Of a DNA stretch of 30,686 bases, positions 1 through 7,767 are shown piece after piece. The first letter of the stretch is position 1. Every line of letters starts with the position of its first letter. Location: NCBI GenBank assembly GCA_002449335.1, contig DKDL01000087.1:1-30686 (forward strand). Direction: 5' to 3'. The position numbers and the translations under genes were made by a program. The notes under the pieces are model-generated. The model was given only the letters and a program-made list of their open reading frames with translations, had not been told where the DNA came from and ran no database searches. This DNA is from Succinatimonas sp. UBA6849. GTDB lineage: Bacteria > Pseudomonadota > Gammaproteobacteria > Enterobacterales > Succinivibrionaceae.

Positions 1-200
1 TCTGTGTATAATTTGGTTTAACTTATTGATTTTGCAACATAAATTATACCATTTTATACACATTTATTCAACAAAAACTCACCTCAAAATAGCATTCTTA
101 AGCCATTTTTTACTGTGTATTTACATACCACTTAAGTATTCATAATCAAAAATCATATTTTAAAGAGCAAAGTCGGTGCTGGACCGCTTATATTTAACGT

Positions 201-237
201 TTTAACTCAATTTTTGAAATGCAAAAGTTGAGTTAAA
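201..237. repeat. Long inverted repeat, 16-bp imperfect hairpin
   Basis: TTTAACTCAA (201-210) and TTGAGTTAAA (228-237) are exact inverted copies. The stem continues inward with TTTTTG against CAAAAG (one wobble pair), leaving a 5-base loop. It lies outside any gene, just beyond the terminator at 246-286. It lacks the GC-rich stem and T-run of a terminator. Its function is unknown; an operator or a structured RNA end are both possible. The rest of 1-313 holds no gene that I can support. Confidence 0.6.
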
Positions 238-245
238 GATCAGCT

Positions 246-286
246 ATAAAAAGCCTCTAACCCCTCCTTGTGAGGGGTTATGCTTT
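246..286. terminator. Rho-independent terminator, probably bidirectional
   Basis: A perfect 9-bp stem, TAACCCCTC (258-266) and GAGGGGTTA (272-280), has a 5-base loop. Flanking AAAGC/GCTTTT sequence extends the stem on both sides. Read on the minus strand it ends in CTTTTT, directly downstream of the 314-598 gene. On the plus strand it is followed by a shorter T-run. Confidence 0.8.
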
Positions 287-313
287 TCTAGCTTACGATT
301 AAGCGAAACAGTT

Positions 314-598
314 TTATTTGCCTAAAATAGGCACTTCCATAGAAACACTTACTTTTGACATATCTTTTACGTAGTCATCTAAAAGAAGTTTTGCGCACTC
401 ATTGATGTTAGCTCTCAATAAATCTAATGATTCTGCGTATGTATTCAGCCCTTTAAGATCAGAGAAAGCAACATAATAGCACTTAGCATCAGGATCATAT
501 TTTGCAACGACTCTCAGTCTCAATTTAAATCCTAACTTAGCAATTACTTGCCAAAGAGGCAGTCCTACTCTGTATCGCATACGATACTTTTTTAGCAT
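314..598 (-). CDS. Small HicB-like / DUF1902-type protein
   Basis: A 94-residue protein. The stretch from about residue 27 to 75 (LRVVAKYDPDAKCYYVAF, then SDLKGLNTYAES and a helix ending LLLDDYV) has the beta-beta-beta-alpha pattern of HicB/DUF1902 domains. These are the antitoxin-like half of HicAB modules or orphan relatives. The N-terminus (MLKKYRMRYRVG) is basic. No HicA-like toxin gene lies on either side within the window, so a toxin-antitoxin role cannot be claimed. The start is uncertain: the ribosome site is poor for the ATG at 598, and an in-frame ATG at 580 is possible. The gene is followed by a strong terminator and preceded by the ddh terminator, so it is probably transcribed alone. 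Confidence 0.6.
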   Translation of the reverse strand: MLKKYRMRYRVGLPLWQVIAKLGFKLRLRVVAKYDPDAKCYYVAFSDLKGLNTYAESLDLLRANINECAKLLLDDYVKDMSKVSVSMEVPILGK

Positions 599-612
599 CC
601 TATATACTTATA

Positions 613-648
613 AACAAAAACTCCCACCTTCATTATAAAGGCAGGAGC
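613..648 (-). terminator. Rho-independent terminator of ddh
   Basis: The arms are CTCCCACCTT (621-630) and AAGGCAGGAG (638-647). They pair over 10 bp with two G-U wobbles and a 7-base loop. On the minus strand the stem is followed by TTTTTGTT. It sits 50 bases past the ddh stop codon. Confidence 0.8.
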
Positions 649-696
649 TTCTCTTTGTCTTTTATGCTTTTATTAAAGCTTTAATTACAGCTTTTA

Positions 697-1683
697 TTAA
701 AGCATAGTAGCACGTAACTGCTCACCTGATAATGGTGATAAGTAAGCTGGAGCAATATCAAATACAGTCTTACAGCCAGTTACACCTTCTTTATATAGAC
801 GTGCAATAGCTCTTGTGTAAGCTGTGATTACGCTTGCTGTGAACTCTGGGTTAGAATCTAACTTTAAGCTGTACTCAATGATGTGCTTGTGCTCGTTATT
901 TACACCAGTAGCACCTGATCTAATTACGAAACCACCATGAGGAATACCTGAATGGTTCTTGTTTAACTCTTCTTGTGAGATGAAGTTTACAGTGGTGTCG
1001 TAGTCAGCAAAGTAGTTAGGCATAGTCTTAATTTCATTCTCAACGTATGCTGGATCAGCGCCTTCCTCAAGAACAACATAGCATAAACGAGTGTGCTTCT
1101 GTCTTGTGGTTAATTCTGGATTTGAACCGCTTCTAACAGCATCTAAAGCTGCCTGTACTGGGCAGGTGTACTGTCTAGCATCCTTAACACCTTTAATACG
1201 ACGAATTGCGTCTGAGTGACCCTGACTTACACCCTTGCCCCAGAAGGTGTAATCTTTACCATTTGGTAAAACTGCATTTGCATATAAACGGTTTAATGAG
1301 AACATGCCTGGATCCCAACCTGCTGAGATTAAAGCAATGTGGTTGCTCTTACGAGCTTCTTCATCAACTAACTTGAAGTGCTCAGGGATCTTAGCATGAG
1401 TATCAAAGCTGTCGATTACGTTAAATAGCTTTGCTAACTCTGGAGTCTGTGTTGGAAGATCAGTTGCACTACCACCACATAAGATCATTACATCAATCTT
1501 ATCTTTGTATGAAGCAACATCTTTTACATTTACAACTGCTACATTTTTAGATGCAATCTTTAAAGCTGATGGATCACGTCTTGTGAAAACAGCAACCAAT
1601 TCCATATCATCAGCAGCATTAACAGCACACTCAATACCACGACCTAAGTTACCATAGCCGTAAATACCAACTCTAGTTGTCAT
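697..1683 (-). CDS. ddh: meso-Diaminopimelate D-dehydrogenase
   Basis: NADPH-dependent enzyme that interconverts tetrahydrodipicolinate plus ammonia and meso-diaminopimelate, the one-step route to peptidoglycan DAP and lysine. The 328-residue length fits the family (about 320-330). Visible signatures are the Rossmann dinucleotide loop GYGNLGRG (9-16), RRDP near 35-38, GSATDLP (71-77), GWDPGMFS (122-129) and SQGHSDA (153-159). All of these line up with the Corynebacterium glutamicum enzyme as I recall it. The ATG at 1683 follows AAAGGA at a normal distance. The gene stands alone, with its own terminator at 613-648, and is not linked to other lysine genes. The enzyme is less usual in Gammaproteobacteria than the succinylase route (DapD/C/E), which may coexist elsewhere in the genome. 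Confidence 0.93.
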   Translation of the reverse strand: MTTRVGIYGYGNLGRGIECAVNAADDMELVAVFTRRDPSALKIASKNVAVVNVKDVASYKDKIDVMILCGGSATDLPTQTPELAKLFNVIDSFDTHAKIPEHFKLVDEEARKSNHIALISAGWDPGMFSLNRLYANAVLPNGKDYTFWGKGVSQGHSDAIRRIKGVKDARQYTCPVQAALDAVRSGSNPELTTRQKHTRLCYVVLEEGADPAYVENEIKTMPNYFADYDTTVNFISQEELNKNHSGIPHGGFVIRSGATGVNNEHKHIIEYSLKLDSNPEFTASVITAYTRAIARLYKEGVTGCKTVFDIAPAYLSPLSGEQLRATML

Positions 1684-1860
1684 AATAATTTGTCCTTTAT
1701 AGCCTGTTAGTAATGAGACTCATGTCTCTTGATTTATTGTTCTAAAATGTAGCAAAAATTTACTAAAAGGTCTATAAATGATCTTAATTTGCACTAATAT
1801 TGATCGTATTTTTAGTGTTTTTTGAGGTTTTGGATTTTAAGAGAAGAGATTTTGAAATCA

Positions 1861-1888
1861 AAAAGCTCTGCTGCGATGGCAGCAGAGA
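1861..1888 (-). terminator. Rho-independent terminator of the gal operon
   Basis: A perfect 9-bp stem, CTCTGCTGC (1867-1875) and GCAGCAGAG (1880-1888), has a 4-base loop. On the minus strand it is followed by CTTTTTG. It lies 60 bases after the galK stop. The remaining sequence up to the ddh start (1684-1860) is AT-rich, with no other gene. Confidence 0.88.
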
Positions 1889-1948
1889 AACTACTTTTGA
1901 ACAGAGATTTATTACACTTTGAAAATTACTTTTGCAAGCTTTTTTTAA

Positions 1949-3109
1949 TTAAAGCTTAGTAAAAGTTGCGCCAGCGCAAGCTGTGGTCTCAAAGATGGTA
2001 GCATCAATGCCAGATACAGCCTTGTACTTAGCATTTACAGCATCTTTAACCTTTTGTACGTTCTTAGGCTCAACAACAGCTACAACACAGCCACCAAAAC
2101 CGCCACCGGTCTGACGAACTGCTGCATATTCCTCGCCTAAAGCCTCTTTTACTATCTCAACTAGAGCATCAGTCTCTTTTACAGTGATCTCAAAGTCATC
2201 ACGCATTGAAACGTGTGATGCGTACATTAACTTAGCTAAGGTCTTTAGATCACCTGACTCAAATGCCTTTGAAGCATCTAATACACGCTGATCTTCGGAG
2301 ATAACATGGCGAGCACGACGATAAGTTACATCATCCATCTTATCTTTGAACTTCTCTAACATCTCCATAGTTGCATCACGTAGTAGAGGTACCCCCATGA
2401 TTGAAGCTGCCTTTTCACAGCTCTCACGACGATCGTTGTACTCTGAGCCTACTAACTGATGCTTGATGTTTGAGTTGATAATTAAGATCACAAGATCCTT
2501 TGGTACTGCAACCTGAGTTAAGCCATAGCTCTTGCAGTCAATTCTTACTAAGTGGTCAACAGTACCGTTAGCAGAAATTGCCTGATCCATAATGCCACAC
2601 TTCATGCCGATGTAAGCCTCAGCTGCCTGGCCCATTAGAGCAATGTCCATTAAAGGAACGTTTAAACCAAAAGCTGATGATACCAAGTGACCAAAGCAAA
2701 CTTCTAATGAAGCTGATGATGACAGACCAGCTCCTGGTGGAACATCACCTTTAATTGCAATATCAAGACCTTTTACCTTATCGCCAAACTTTTGAGCTAA
2801 CTGATAAGTTACACCACGAAGATAGTTTACCCATAACTTTGAAGGGTGCTTTTCAATCTTTGGAGCAATTTCAAACTCGTCGTAGTCATTGTTCATGTCT
2901 ACAGCTAAAATACGCATCTTGTTGGTGCCATTCTCTTTAGCTACCATGCAGGTACCATACTTAATAGCACAAGGCAGAACGAAACCACCATTGTAATCAG
3001 TGTGCTCACCGATGATGTTTACTCGTCCTGGAGCATACTCCTGCATCTGAGGCTTAGTGCCGAACTTATCTTCAAAAGCCTTTAGGCAAATTGTTTTAAT
3101 ATCTGACAT
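1949..3109 (-). CDS. galK: Galactokinase
   Basis: Phosphorylates alpha-D-galactose to galactose-1-phosphate with ATP, the entry step of the Leloir pathway. The protein has 386 residues (E. coli 382). All three GHMP-kinase signatures are present: the sugar-binding GRVNIIGEHTDYN (28-40), the phosphate loop PPGAGLSSSAS (124-134) and the C-terminal GGGFGGC loop. CGIMDQ (171-176) carries the expected catalytic Asp175. It is the last gene of galE-galT-galK, starts 20 bases after the galT stop, and is followed by a strong terminator. It is therefore expected to be co-transcribed from the galE promoter under the adjacent repressor. Confidence 0.97.
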   Translation of the reverse strand: MSDIKTICLKAFEDKFGTKPQMQEYAPGRVNIIGEHTDYNGGFVLPCAIKYGTCMVAKENGTNKMRILAVDMNNDYDEFEIAPKIEKHPSKLWVNYLRGVTYQLAQKFGDKVKGLDIAIKGDVPPGAGLSSSASLEVCFGHLVSSAFGLNVPLMDIALMGQAAEAYIGMKCGIMDQAISANGTVDHLVRIDCKSYGLTQVAVPKDLVILIINSNIKHQLVGSEYNDRRESCEKAASIMGVPLLRDATMEMLEKFKDKMDDVTYRRARHVISEDQRVLDASKAFESGDLKTLAKLMYASHVSMRDDFEITVKETDALVEIVKEALGEEYAAVRQTGGGFGGCVVAVVEPKNVQKVKDAVNAKYKAVSGIDATIFETTACAGATFTKL

Positions 3110-3129
3110 ATCTTGTATCCTTTTGTCTG

Positions 3130-4173
3130 TTATTTCTTTAAGGTGTAGTGAATATCTGAAAGATTGCGCAGACGCTCTGCAGCCTGTTCAGGGGTTAAAT
3201 CACGCTGTTTCTCAGCTAATAACTCAAAACCTGCAACGAACTTTCTTACGGTTGCACTTCTTAATAAAGGAGGATAGTAGTTAGCATGTAACTGCCACTC
3301 GCTGTGATCCTTACCATCCTGTGGAGCATTGTGCCAGCCCATTGAGTATGGGAATGAGCACTCAAAGAGGTTGTCATAACGGCAGGTTAGCTTCTTGATG
3401 CATACAGCTAAATCGTCACGCTGAGCGTCGGTTAACTGATCGATAGTCTGAACCTTGAACTTAGGTAAGATCATGGTCTCAAATGGCCAGAATGCCCAGA
3501 ATGGAACTAAAGCTACAAAGTACTCAGTTTCAAAAAGAATACGTTCTTTTTTCTTTAATTCAGCATTAACGTAGTCTAGCAATAAAGGTGAATTGTGCTT
3601 ATCGAAGTATTTTTTCTGCTGATTGTATTCTTTCATCAACTCTTCAGGGATAAAGTCGCATGCCCAAATCTGTCCATGTGGATGAGGATTTGAACATCCC
3701 ATAATTGCGCCTTTATTCTCAAAAAGCTGTACGTACTTGTAAGTAGCTGACAGCTCTCTGAACTGAGAAGCCCATAAATCTACAACAGAGCGGATTTCGC
3801 TTGTTTCCATTACAGGTAAGGTCTTTGAGTGGTCAGCACTAAAGCAGATCACACGAGCTGTACCACGAGCTGGCTCTAACTGGAAAAGCTCTTCGCTCTC
3901 TGGTGCATCTAGAGGAGTATCTGGAGTAAGAGCTGCAAAATCGTTGGTAAACACGAAGTTGTGCTCATACTTAGGATTCTTGTCACCATTTACACGGGTG
4001 TTACCAGGACACAGGTAGCACTTTGGATCGTATGTTGGTTTAGCTTCTACAGGTAATTTTTCAACCTGACCATTCCAAGGTCTCTTAGCTCTGTGAGGAG
4101 ATACTAAGATCCATTCGCCAGTCAAGGCATTAAATCTTCTGTGAGGATGATCTGTAATGTTAAATGATGACAT
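3130..4173 (-). CDS. galT: Galactose-1-phosphate uridylyltransferase
   Basis: Swaps UMP between UDP-glucose and galactose-1-phosphate, giving UDP-galactose and glucose-1-phosphate. I place the start at the ATG at 4173 (MSSFNITDHPHRRFN), preceded by AGGTAGG. The open frame extends to 4212, but that extra stretch has no family similarity. The resulting 347 residues match the E. coli length (348). The HPHGQ motif sits at 164-168 with nucleophile His166. The zinc ligands Cys52, Cys55 and His115 fall at exactly the E. coli positions. It is the middle gene of the gal operon. The 135-base gap to galE is unusually long and contains repeats and a hairpin. Confidence 0.97.
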   Translation of the reverse strand: MSSFNITDHPHRRFNALTGEWILVSPHRAKRPWNGQVEKLPVEAKPTYDPKCYLCPGNTRVNGDKNPKYEHNFVFTNDFAALTPDTPLDAPESEELFQLEPARGTARVICFSADHSKTLPVMETSEIRSVVDLWASQFRELSATYKYVQLFENKGAIMGCSNPHPHGQIWACDFIPEELMKEYNQQKKYFDKHNSPLLLDYVNAELKKKERILFETEYFVALVPFWAFWPFETMILPKFKVQTIDQLTDAQRDDLAVCIKKLTCRYDNLFECSFPYSMGWHNAPQDGKDHSEWQLHANYYPPLLRSATVRKFVAGFELLAEKQRDLTPEQAAERLRNLSDIHYTLKK

Positions 4174-4200
4174 TTTAAACCTACCTGTTATTTTGATTTG

Positions 4201-4245
4201 TTGGTTTATCAACCTTTGGTCTATTAACTTTTGGTTTATTAACCT
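4201..4245. repeat. Three tandem 15-bp repeats between galE and galT
   Basis: TTGGTTTATCAACCT (4201), TTGGTCTATTAACTT (4216) and TTGGTTTATTAACCT (4231) form a head-to-tail array with a 15-bp period. Units 1 and 3 are each a small dyad, GGTT-4-AACC; unit 2 keeps only part of it. Diverged copies of TATGTTKGAWTAGC follow at about 4245 and 4271. The array lies within the transcribed gal operon spacer. Confidence 0.75.
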
Positions 4246-4279
4246 ATGTTTGAATAGCTTTCGATTAGCTTATGTTGGA

Positions 4280-4301
4280 TTAGCCAGGATCCCCTGGCTA
4301 A
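4280..4301. other. Intercistronic hairpin between galE and galT
   Basis: A perfect 9-bp stem, TTAGCCAGG (4280-4288) and CCTGGCTAA (4293-4301), has a 4-base loop. It lies 8 bases past the galE stop on the minus strand. No T-run follows in either direction, so it is more likely an mRNA stability or processing element, or a weak pause, than a terminator. This is inferred from the structure alone. Confidence 0.65.
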
Positions 4302-4308
4302 TTGCAAT

Positions 4309-5328
4309 TTAATCTTCGTAACCGTTAGGGTTATTCTTCTGCCAGTTGTATGAATCAGCGGTCATATCATCTAGAGTTCTAGTTGCAACCCAGCCTAATT
4401 CATTCTTAGCCTTTGTAGGATCAGCGTAGCAAGCTACAACATCACCTGCTCTACGTGGAGCGAACTTGTATGGAAGCTCTCTGCCAATTGCCTTTGAGAA
4501 GGCCTTTACCATATCAAGTACTGAGTAACCTACACCGGTACCTAAGTTATAGATATGAGTGCCAGGTACATTCAAGCAGTGCTTTAGAGCTGCAACATGA
4601 CCTAAGGCTAAATCTACAACGTGGATATAGTCACGTACGCAGGTACCATCTGGAGTTGGGTAATCGTTACCAAAAATGCTTAACTCTTTTAATCTGCCTA
4701 CAGCAACCTGAGTTAGGTATGGCATCAGGTTATTTGGGATACCACGTGGATCTTCACCGATTAAACCTGACTTGTGAGCTCCTACTGGGTTGAAGTAACG
4801 GAGTAGAACCATTGAGAACTCAGGATCAGCCTTTTGTAATTCCTGACACATGTACTCAATATCAACCTTTGTCTGACCGTATGGGCAGTTTGCTCTTTTA
4901 ACTGGAGAATTTTCAGTTAAAGGAACGCTGTCAGGCTCACCGTAAACTGTTGCTGATGATGAGAAGATAAAGTTCTTGCAACCGAACTCTCTCATTACAG
5001 CTAATAACGTACGAGCACCGTTTACGTTGTTATCGTAGTACTCTAAAGGTTTCTTAACAGACTCACCTACTGCCTTTAAACCTGCAAAGTTGATAACACC
5101 GTCAATCTTGTAATTTGTGAATACAGCTTCTAACTGCTCACGAGAACGGATGTCACCTGCTACAAATGGAATTGGGTGACCTACAATTTTGTTAATTCTT
5201 GCTAGAACTGCTGGTTTTGAGTTATAGAAGTTATCAAAGATAACTGGTTCATAACCTGCGTTTGCTAATTCAATTACTGTATGAGAACCGATATAACCGG
5301 CACCACCTGTTACTAAAATTGTAGCCAT
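4309..5328 (-). CDS. galE: UDP-glucose 4-epimerase
   Basis: Interconverts UDP-galactose and UDP-glucose with bound NAD; it serves galactose use and supplies UDP-galactose for surface glycans. I use the ATG at 5328 (MATILVTGGAGYIGSH), preceded by AGAGGAAA. The open frame continues upstream to 5430, but that stretch covers the promoter and operator. The protein has 339 residues, the usual length. The NAD loop GGAGYIG is at 8-14. The SDR catalytic residues are in SSSATVYG (123-130) and YGQTK (Tyr150, Lys154). It is the first gene of galE-galT-galK. A 45-base leader separates it from the predicted start site. Confidence 0.97.
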   Translation of the reverse strand: MATILVTGGAGYIGSHTVIELANAGYEPVIFDNFYNSKPAVLARINKIVGHPIPFVAGDIRSREQLEAVFTNYKIDGVINFAGLKAVGESVKKPLEYYDNNVNGARTLLAVMREFGCKNFIFSSSATVYGEPDSVPLTENSPVKRANCPYGQTKVDIEYMCQELQKADPEFSMVLLRYFNPVGAHKSGLIGEDPRGIPNNLMPYLTQVAVGRLKELSIFGNDYPTPDGTCVRDYIHVVDLALGHVAALKHCLNVPGTHIYNLGTGVGYSVLDMVKAFSKAIGRELPYKFAPRRAGDVVACYADPTKAKNELGWVATRTLDDMTADSYNWQKNNPNGYED

Positions 5329-5360
5329 TTTTAAATTTCCTCTAAAAGCATTGATATGCT

Positions 5361-5378
5361 CATGTAACCGTTTACATG
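5361..5378. promoter_or_regulatory. GalR/LacI-type operator over the gal start site
   Basis: CATGTAACCGTTTACATG is an 18-bp dyad with 7-bp perfect arms and a central CG. It matches the GalR/GalS half-site pattern TGTAAnCGnTTACA known from E. coli. It begins immediately downstream of the galE -10 box, where bound repressor would block initiation. The regulator encoded next door (5528-6556) is the obvious candidate binder. Confidence 0.88.
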
Positions 5379-5379
5379 A

Positions 5380-5407
5380 ATTATAGACCATAAAATTAAG
5401 ATGACAA
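5380..5407 (-). promoter_or_regulatory. Sigma-70 promoter of galETK
   Basis: On the minus strand, TTGTCA (5402-5407) and a perfect TATAAT (5380-5385) are separated by 16 bases. The predicted start, near 5373, falls inside the operator. Confidence 0.85.
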
Positions 5408-5527
5408 TAGAATAATTTGATCTTTTTCACATTTTAATTTTTTATTTTCGTTTTAATGTAAAATATAGATTAAAAATAACGATTGTCACCTTTATTTGTA
5501 CAATATATTTTACCAAAGATAATTATC

Positions 5528-6556
5528 ATGGCAGCAACGATTAGAGATGTAGCTAAAAGAGCTAATGTTTCTGTAGCAACAGTTTCAAGAGTATTAAATG
5601 GCACCGCTAAAGTTAGCGACAGTGCTAAAGATGCAGTTTTAAAAGCTCAAAAAGAATTAGGTTTCTATTTAAATGCCAATGCCAGAACTCTGGCTAAAAA
5701 AGACAGTGAAACTATTGGCATTTTAGTTTCAGATATTTCAGATGCCTACTTTGGCAGCATGATTAAATCATGTGACGTAGTTGCAAACAGCCTAGGTAAA
5801 AGCCTTTTAATTACTCAGGGCTTTTATGATCCTGTAAGAGAAAAGAACGCTATTGATTCTCTGCTCTCTCACCAGTGTTCAGGACTAATCATCCATGCGA
5901 TGGCTATTGATGATGCCGTTTTAGCAGACTATATGTCTCGCTTTCCTGCCATAGTATTGGTTAACAGAATTATCAAAGGCTATGAAGACAGATGCGTTAA
6001 CATTGATAACAAAGGTGCAATGTTTCATGAGATCGAATATTTGATTGCAAACGGTCATAAAAAGATTGCCTTTATCAACTCATCTTTTGACATTATTGAT
6101 GCTCATCAGCGTAAGGCTGGTTATCTTGAGGCAATGAAAGCTCATAATCTTGAGATAAACGAGGATCTAATCTTAAGTGTTCCTCCTTCATTAGAAGGCG
6201 GTGCACAGGCAGCTGAAAAACTCTTAAATATTCTGAAAAAAGATAAAGATGCCTTTACAGCAATTGCCTGCTATTCAGATGCAGTTGCAGCCTCTGCAAT
6301 GTCTATTTTTGAAAATCGAGGGATTAAGGTACCCGATGAAGTATCTTTTACAGGTTTTGATGATCTGTTCTTATCATCATGTCTATCCCCTGCGCTTACA
6401 ACTGTGAAAAACCCAATTGAAGACATGGGTAAAAATGCGTTATTGCTGTCATTAGATAGAGCTTCTGGTGAGAACAAGTTTAAGATCCCACCTTTTAAGA
6501 CTGAGCTTATTGTCAGAAAGTCTGTAGCCGACATCAAAAACAGGAAGCACAGCTAA
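5528..6556 (+). CDS. GalR/GalS-like LacI-family repressor of the gal operon
   Basis: DNA-binding repressor expected to respond to galactose. I choose the ATG at 5528 (MAATIRDVAKRANVS); the frame opens upstream at 5483, but only this start gives the canonical LacI-family N-terminus. The protein has 342 residues. The helix-turn-helix and hinge region is IRDVAKRANVSVATVSRVLNG (about 5-25). The periplasmic-binding-like core follows (TIGILVSDISDAYFGSM, LVNRIIKGYEDRCVNID, TAIACYSDAVAASAM, FTGFDDLFLS) and tracks E. coli GalS/GalR along its length. It is divergent from galE with one GalR-type operator between them, so it probably controls galETK and possibly itself. A weak candidate promoter is TTGTCA at 5483 with TATATT at 5504. 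I cannot decide between GalR and GalS. Confidence 0.92.
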   Translation: MAATIRDVAKRANVSVATVSRVLNGTAKVSDSAKDAVLKAQKELGFYLNANARTLAKKDSETIGILVSDISDAYFGSMIKSCDVVANSLGKSLLITQGFYDPVREKNAIDSLLSHQCSGLIIHAMAIDDAVLADYMSRFPAIVLVNRIIKGYEDRCVNIDNKGAMFHEIEYLIANGHKKIAFINSSFDIIDAHQRKAGYLEAMKAHNLEINEDLILSVPPSLEGGAQAAEKLLNILKKDKDAFTAIACYSDAVAASAMSIFENRGIKVPDEVSFTGFDDLFLSSCLSPALTTVKNPIEDMGKNALLLSLDRASGENKFKIPPFKTELIVRKSVADIKNRKHS

Positions 6557-6603
6557 AGCTGCTTAATGACATAAATTGAAGACAGGAAAGCTTGTTTTTA
6601 CTT

Positions 6604-6652
6604 ACAATCTTGAAGAAAAGTAAGAGATAAAATACATTTTTAACAAGATTGT
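6604..6652. repeat. Inverted repeat upstream of lpxL
   Basis: ACAATCTTG (6604-6612) and CAAGATTGT (6644-6652) are exact 9-bp inverted copies 31 bases apart. They lie in the gap between the gal repressor gene and lpxL. A TACAAT -10-like box is at 6676-6681, without a convincing -35. Possible roles are a weak terminator for the repressor gene or a control site for lpxL. No T-run follows. Confidence 0.4.
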
Positions 6653-6713
6653 CAGTGATTTTTCTTAAAAGTAGATACAATAAAGCTTTATTCAAGTTAA
6701 CAAAGAATAATTC

Positions 6714-7757
6714 ATGGAAAAATATTCACTTCACATTTCTGAAAAGGAAAGACGTAAAGAAAGCGCTCAGAATAAGCGCTTTAGCACTGTAAAAAGAGGT
6801 TGGGGCAACGGATTTGTCTCAAAACCTGCTTTTGTCAAAAAGATGTTGTTGCCTCATTTCTGGGGAGCTTGGATTGCTGTATTCATTCTTTACGCATTGG
6901 TAACCTTTTTACCTTACTCTGTTCAGATGTTTATAGGTAAGCATTTAGGAAGCTTATTAGGCAAGATCTTACCTGCCAGAAAATACGTTCTAAAAAGAAA
7001 TTTAGAACTAGCTTTTCCAGATATGTCCGATTCTGAGAAAGAAAAACTCTCAAAAGAGGTTATGGAAAACTCAGGTCGCGCTCTGTTTGAAACTGGTATT
7101 GCCTGGTTCTGGCCTGACTGGAGATTAAAAAGACATATTGCAATAGACAAAGAGCAGTTAGAAAAAGCTTTAGAAGTTGCAAAATCTGGTAAACCTATCC
7201 TAGTTCTTTCATGCCATTTTGTAACCTTAGAGCTTATGGCAAGAATTTATGCCACCTTAATTACCCCTGGTATTGGTGTTTACAGACCATCAGATCACCC
7301 TGTTTGGGAGTGGGCTCAGGTGCGTGGCAGACTAAGAAAGAATTTAGCTTTAGTTGATAGAAACGATCCTCGCAGCATGATCAAAGCTTTAATGAAGAAC
7401 ATGCCAATCTGGTACGCTCCAGATCAGGATTATGGCCGTAGAGTATCAACCTTTGCTCCATTCTTTGCTGTAAAAGAGGCTGCAACCGTTGAAGGAACTC
7501 ATAATCTGGCTCGAGTTAAGAATACTCAGGTACAACCTGCTTGGACTATTCGTGAAGGCAGTAAATACCACCTGTATGTAGAAGAACCTTTACAGAACTT
7601 TCCTACAGATGATGCTTTAGCTGACACCACTAGGATTAACCATATCATTGAAAAGATGATCTTAATGGCACCTGGTCAGTACCTGTGGTTACACAGACGC
7701 TTTAAGACAGCTCCAAATCCAGAGGAGAACCGTTACCCAGGTTTGTCTGACAAGTAG
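6714..7757 (+). CDS. lpxL: Lipid A biosynthesis lauroyl acyltransferase (LpxL/HtrB family)
   Basis: Adds a secondary acyl chain to Kdo2-lipid IVA at the inner membrane during lipopolysaccharide assembly. The protein has 347 residues with one membrane segment near 48-70. The catalytic H-x4-E motif is CHFVTLE (His168, Glu173). GIGVYRPSDHP, WYAPDQDYG and MAPGQYLWLHRRFKT follow the E. coli LpxL sequence closely, more so than LpxM. Relative to E. coli LpxL (306) there is an extra basic N-terminus of about 36-40 residues, with no internal Met before residue 44. The start at 6714 has only a weak ribosome site (AAAGAA), so the extension is real or the start is a non-ATG codon further in. The lipoprotein gene begins 10 bases after its stop and is probably co-transcribed. 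Confidence 0.93.
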   Translation: MEKYSLHISEKERRKESAQNKRFSTVKRGWGNGFVSKPAFVKKMLLPHFWGAWIAVFILYALVTFLPYSVQMFIGKHLGSLLGKILPARKYVLKRNLELAFPDMSDSEKEKLSKEVMENSGRALFETGIAWFWPDWRLKRHIAIDKEQLEKALEVAKSGKPILVLSCHFVTLELMARIYATLITPGIGVYRPSDHPVWEWAQVRGRLRKNLALVDRNDPRSMIKALMKNMPIWYAPDQDYGRRVSTFAPFFAVKEAATVEGTHNLARVKNTQVQPAWTIREGSKYHLYVEEPLQNFPTDDALADTTRINHIIEKMILMAPGQYLWLHRRFKTAPNPEENRYPGLSDK

Positions 7758-7767
7758 GATTTTCTCA

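Noticed and set aside
5329..5430. N-terminal extension of galE
   Set aside because: The extra codons cover the promoter and operator, and the ATG at 5328 has a proper ribosome site and the family N-terminus.
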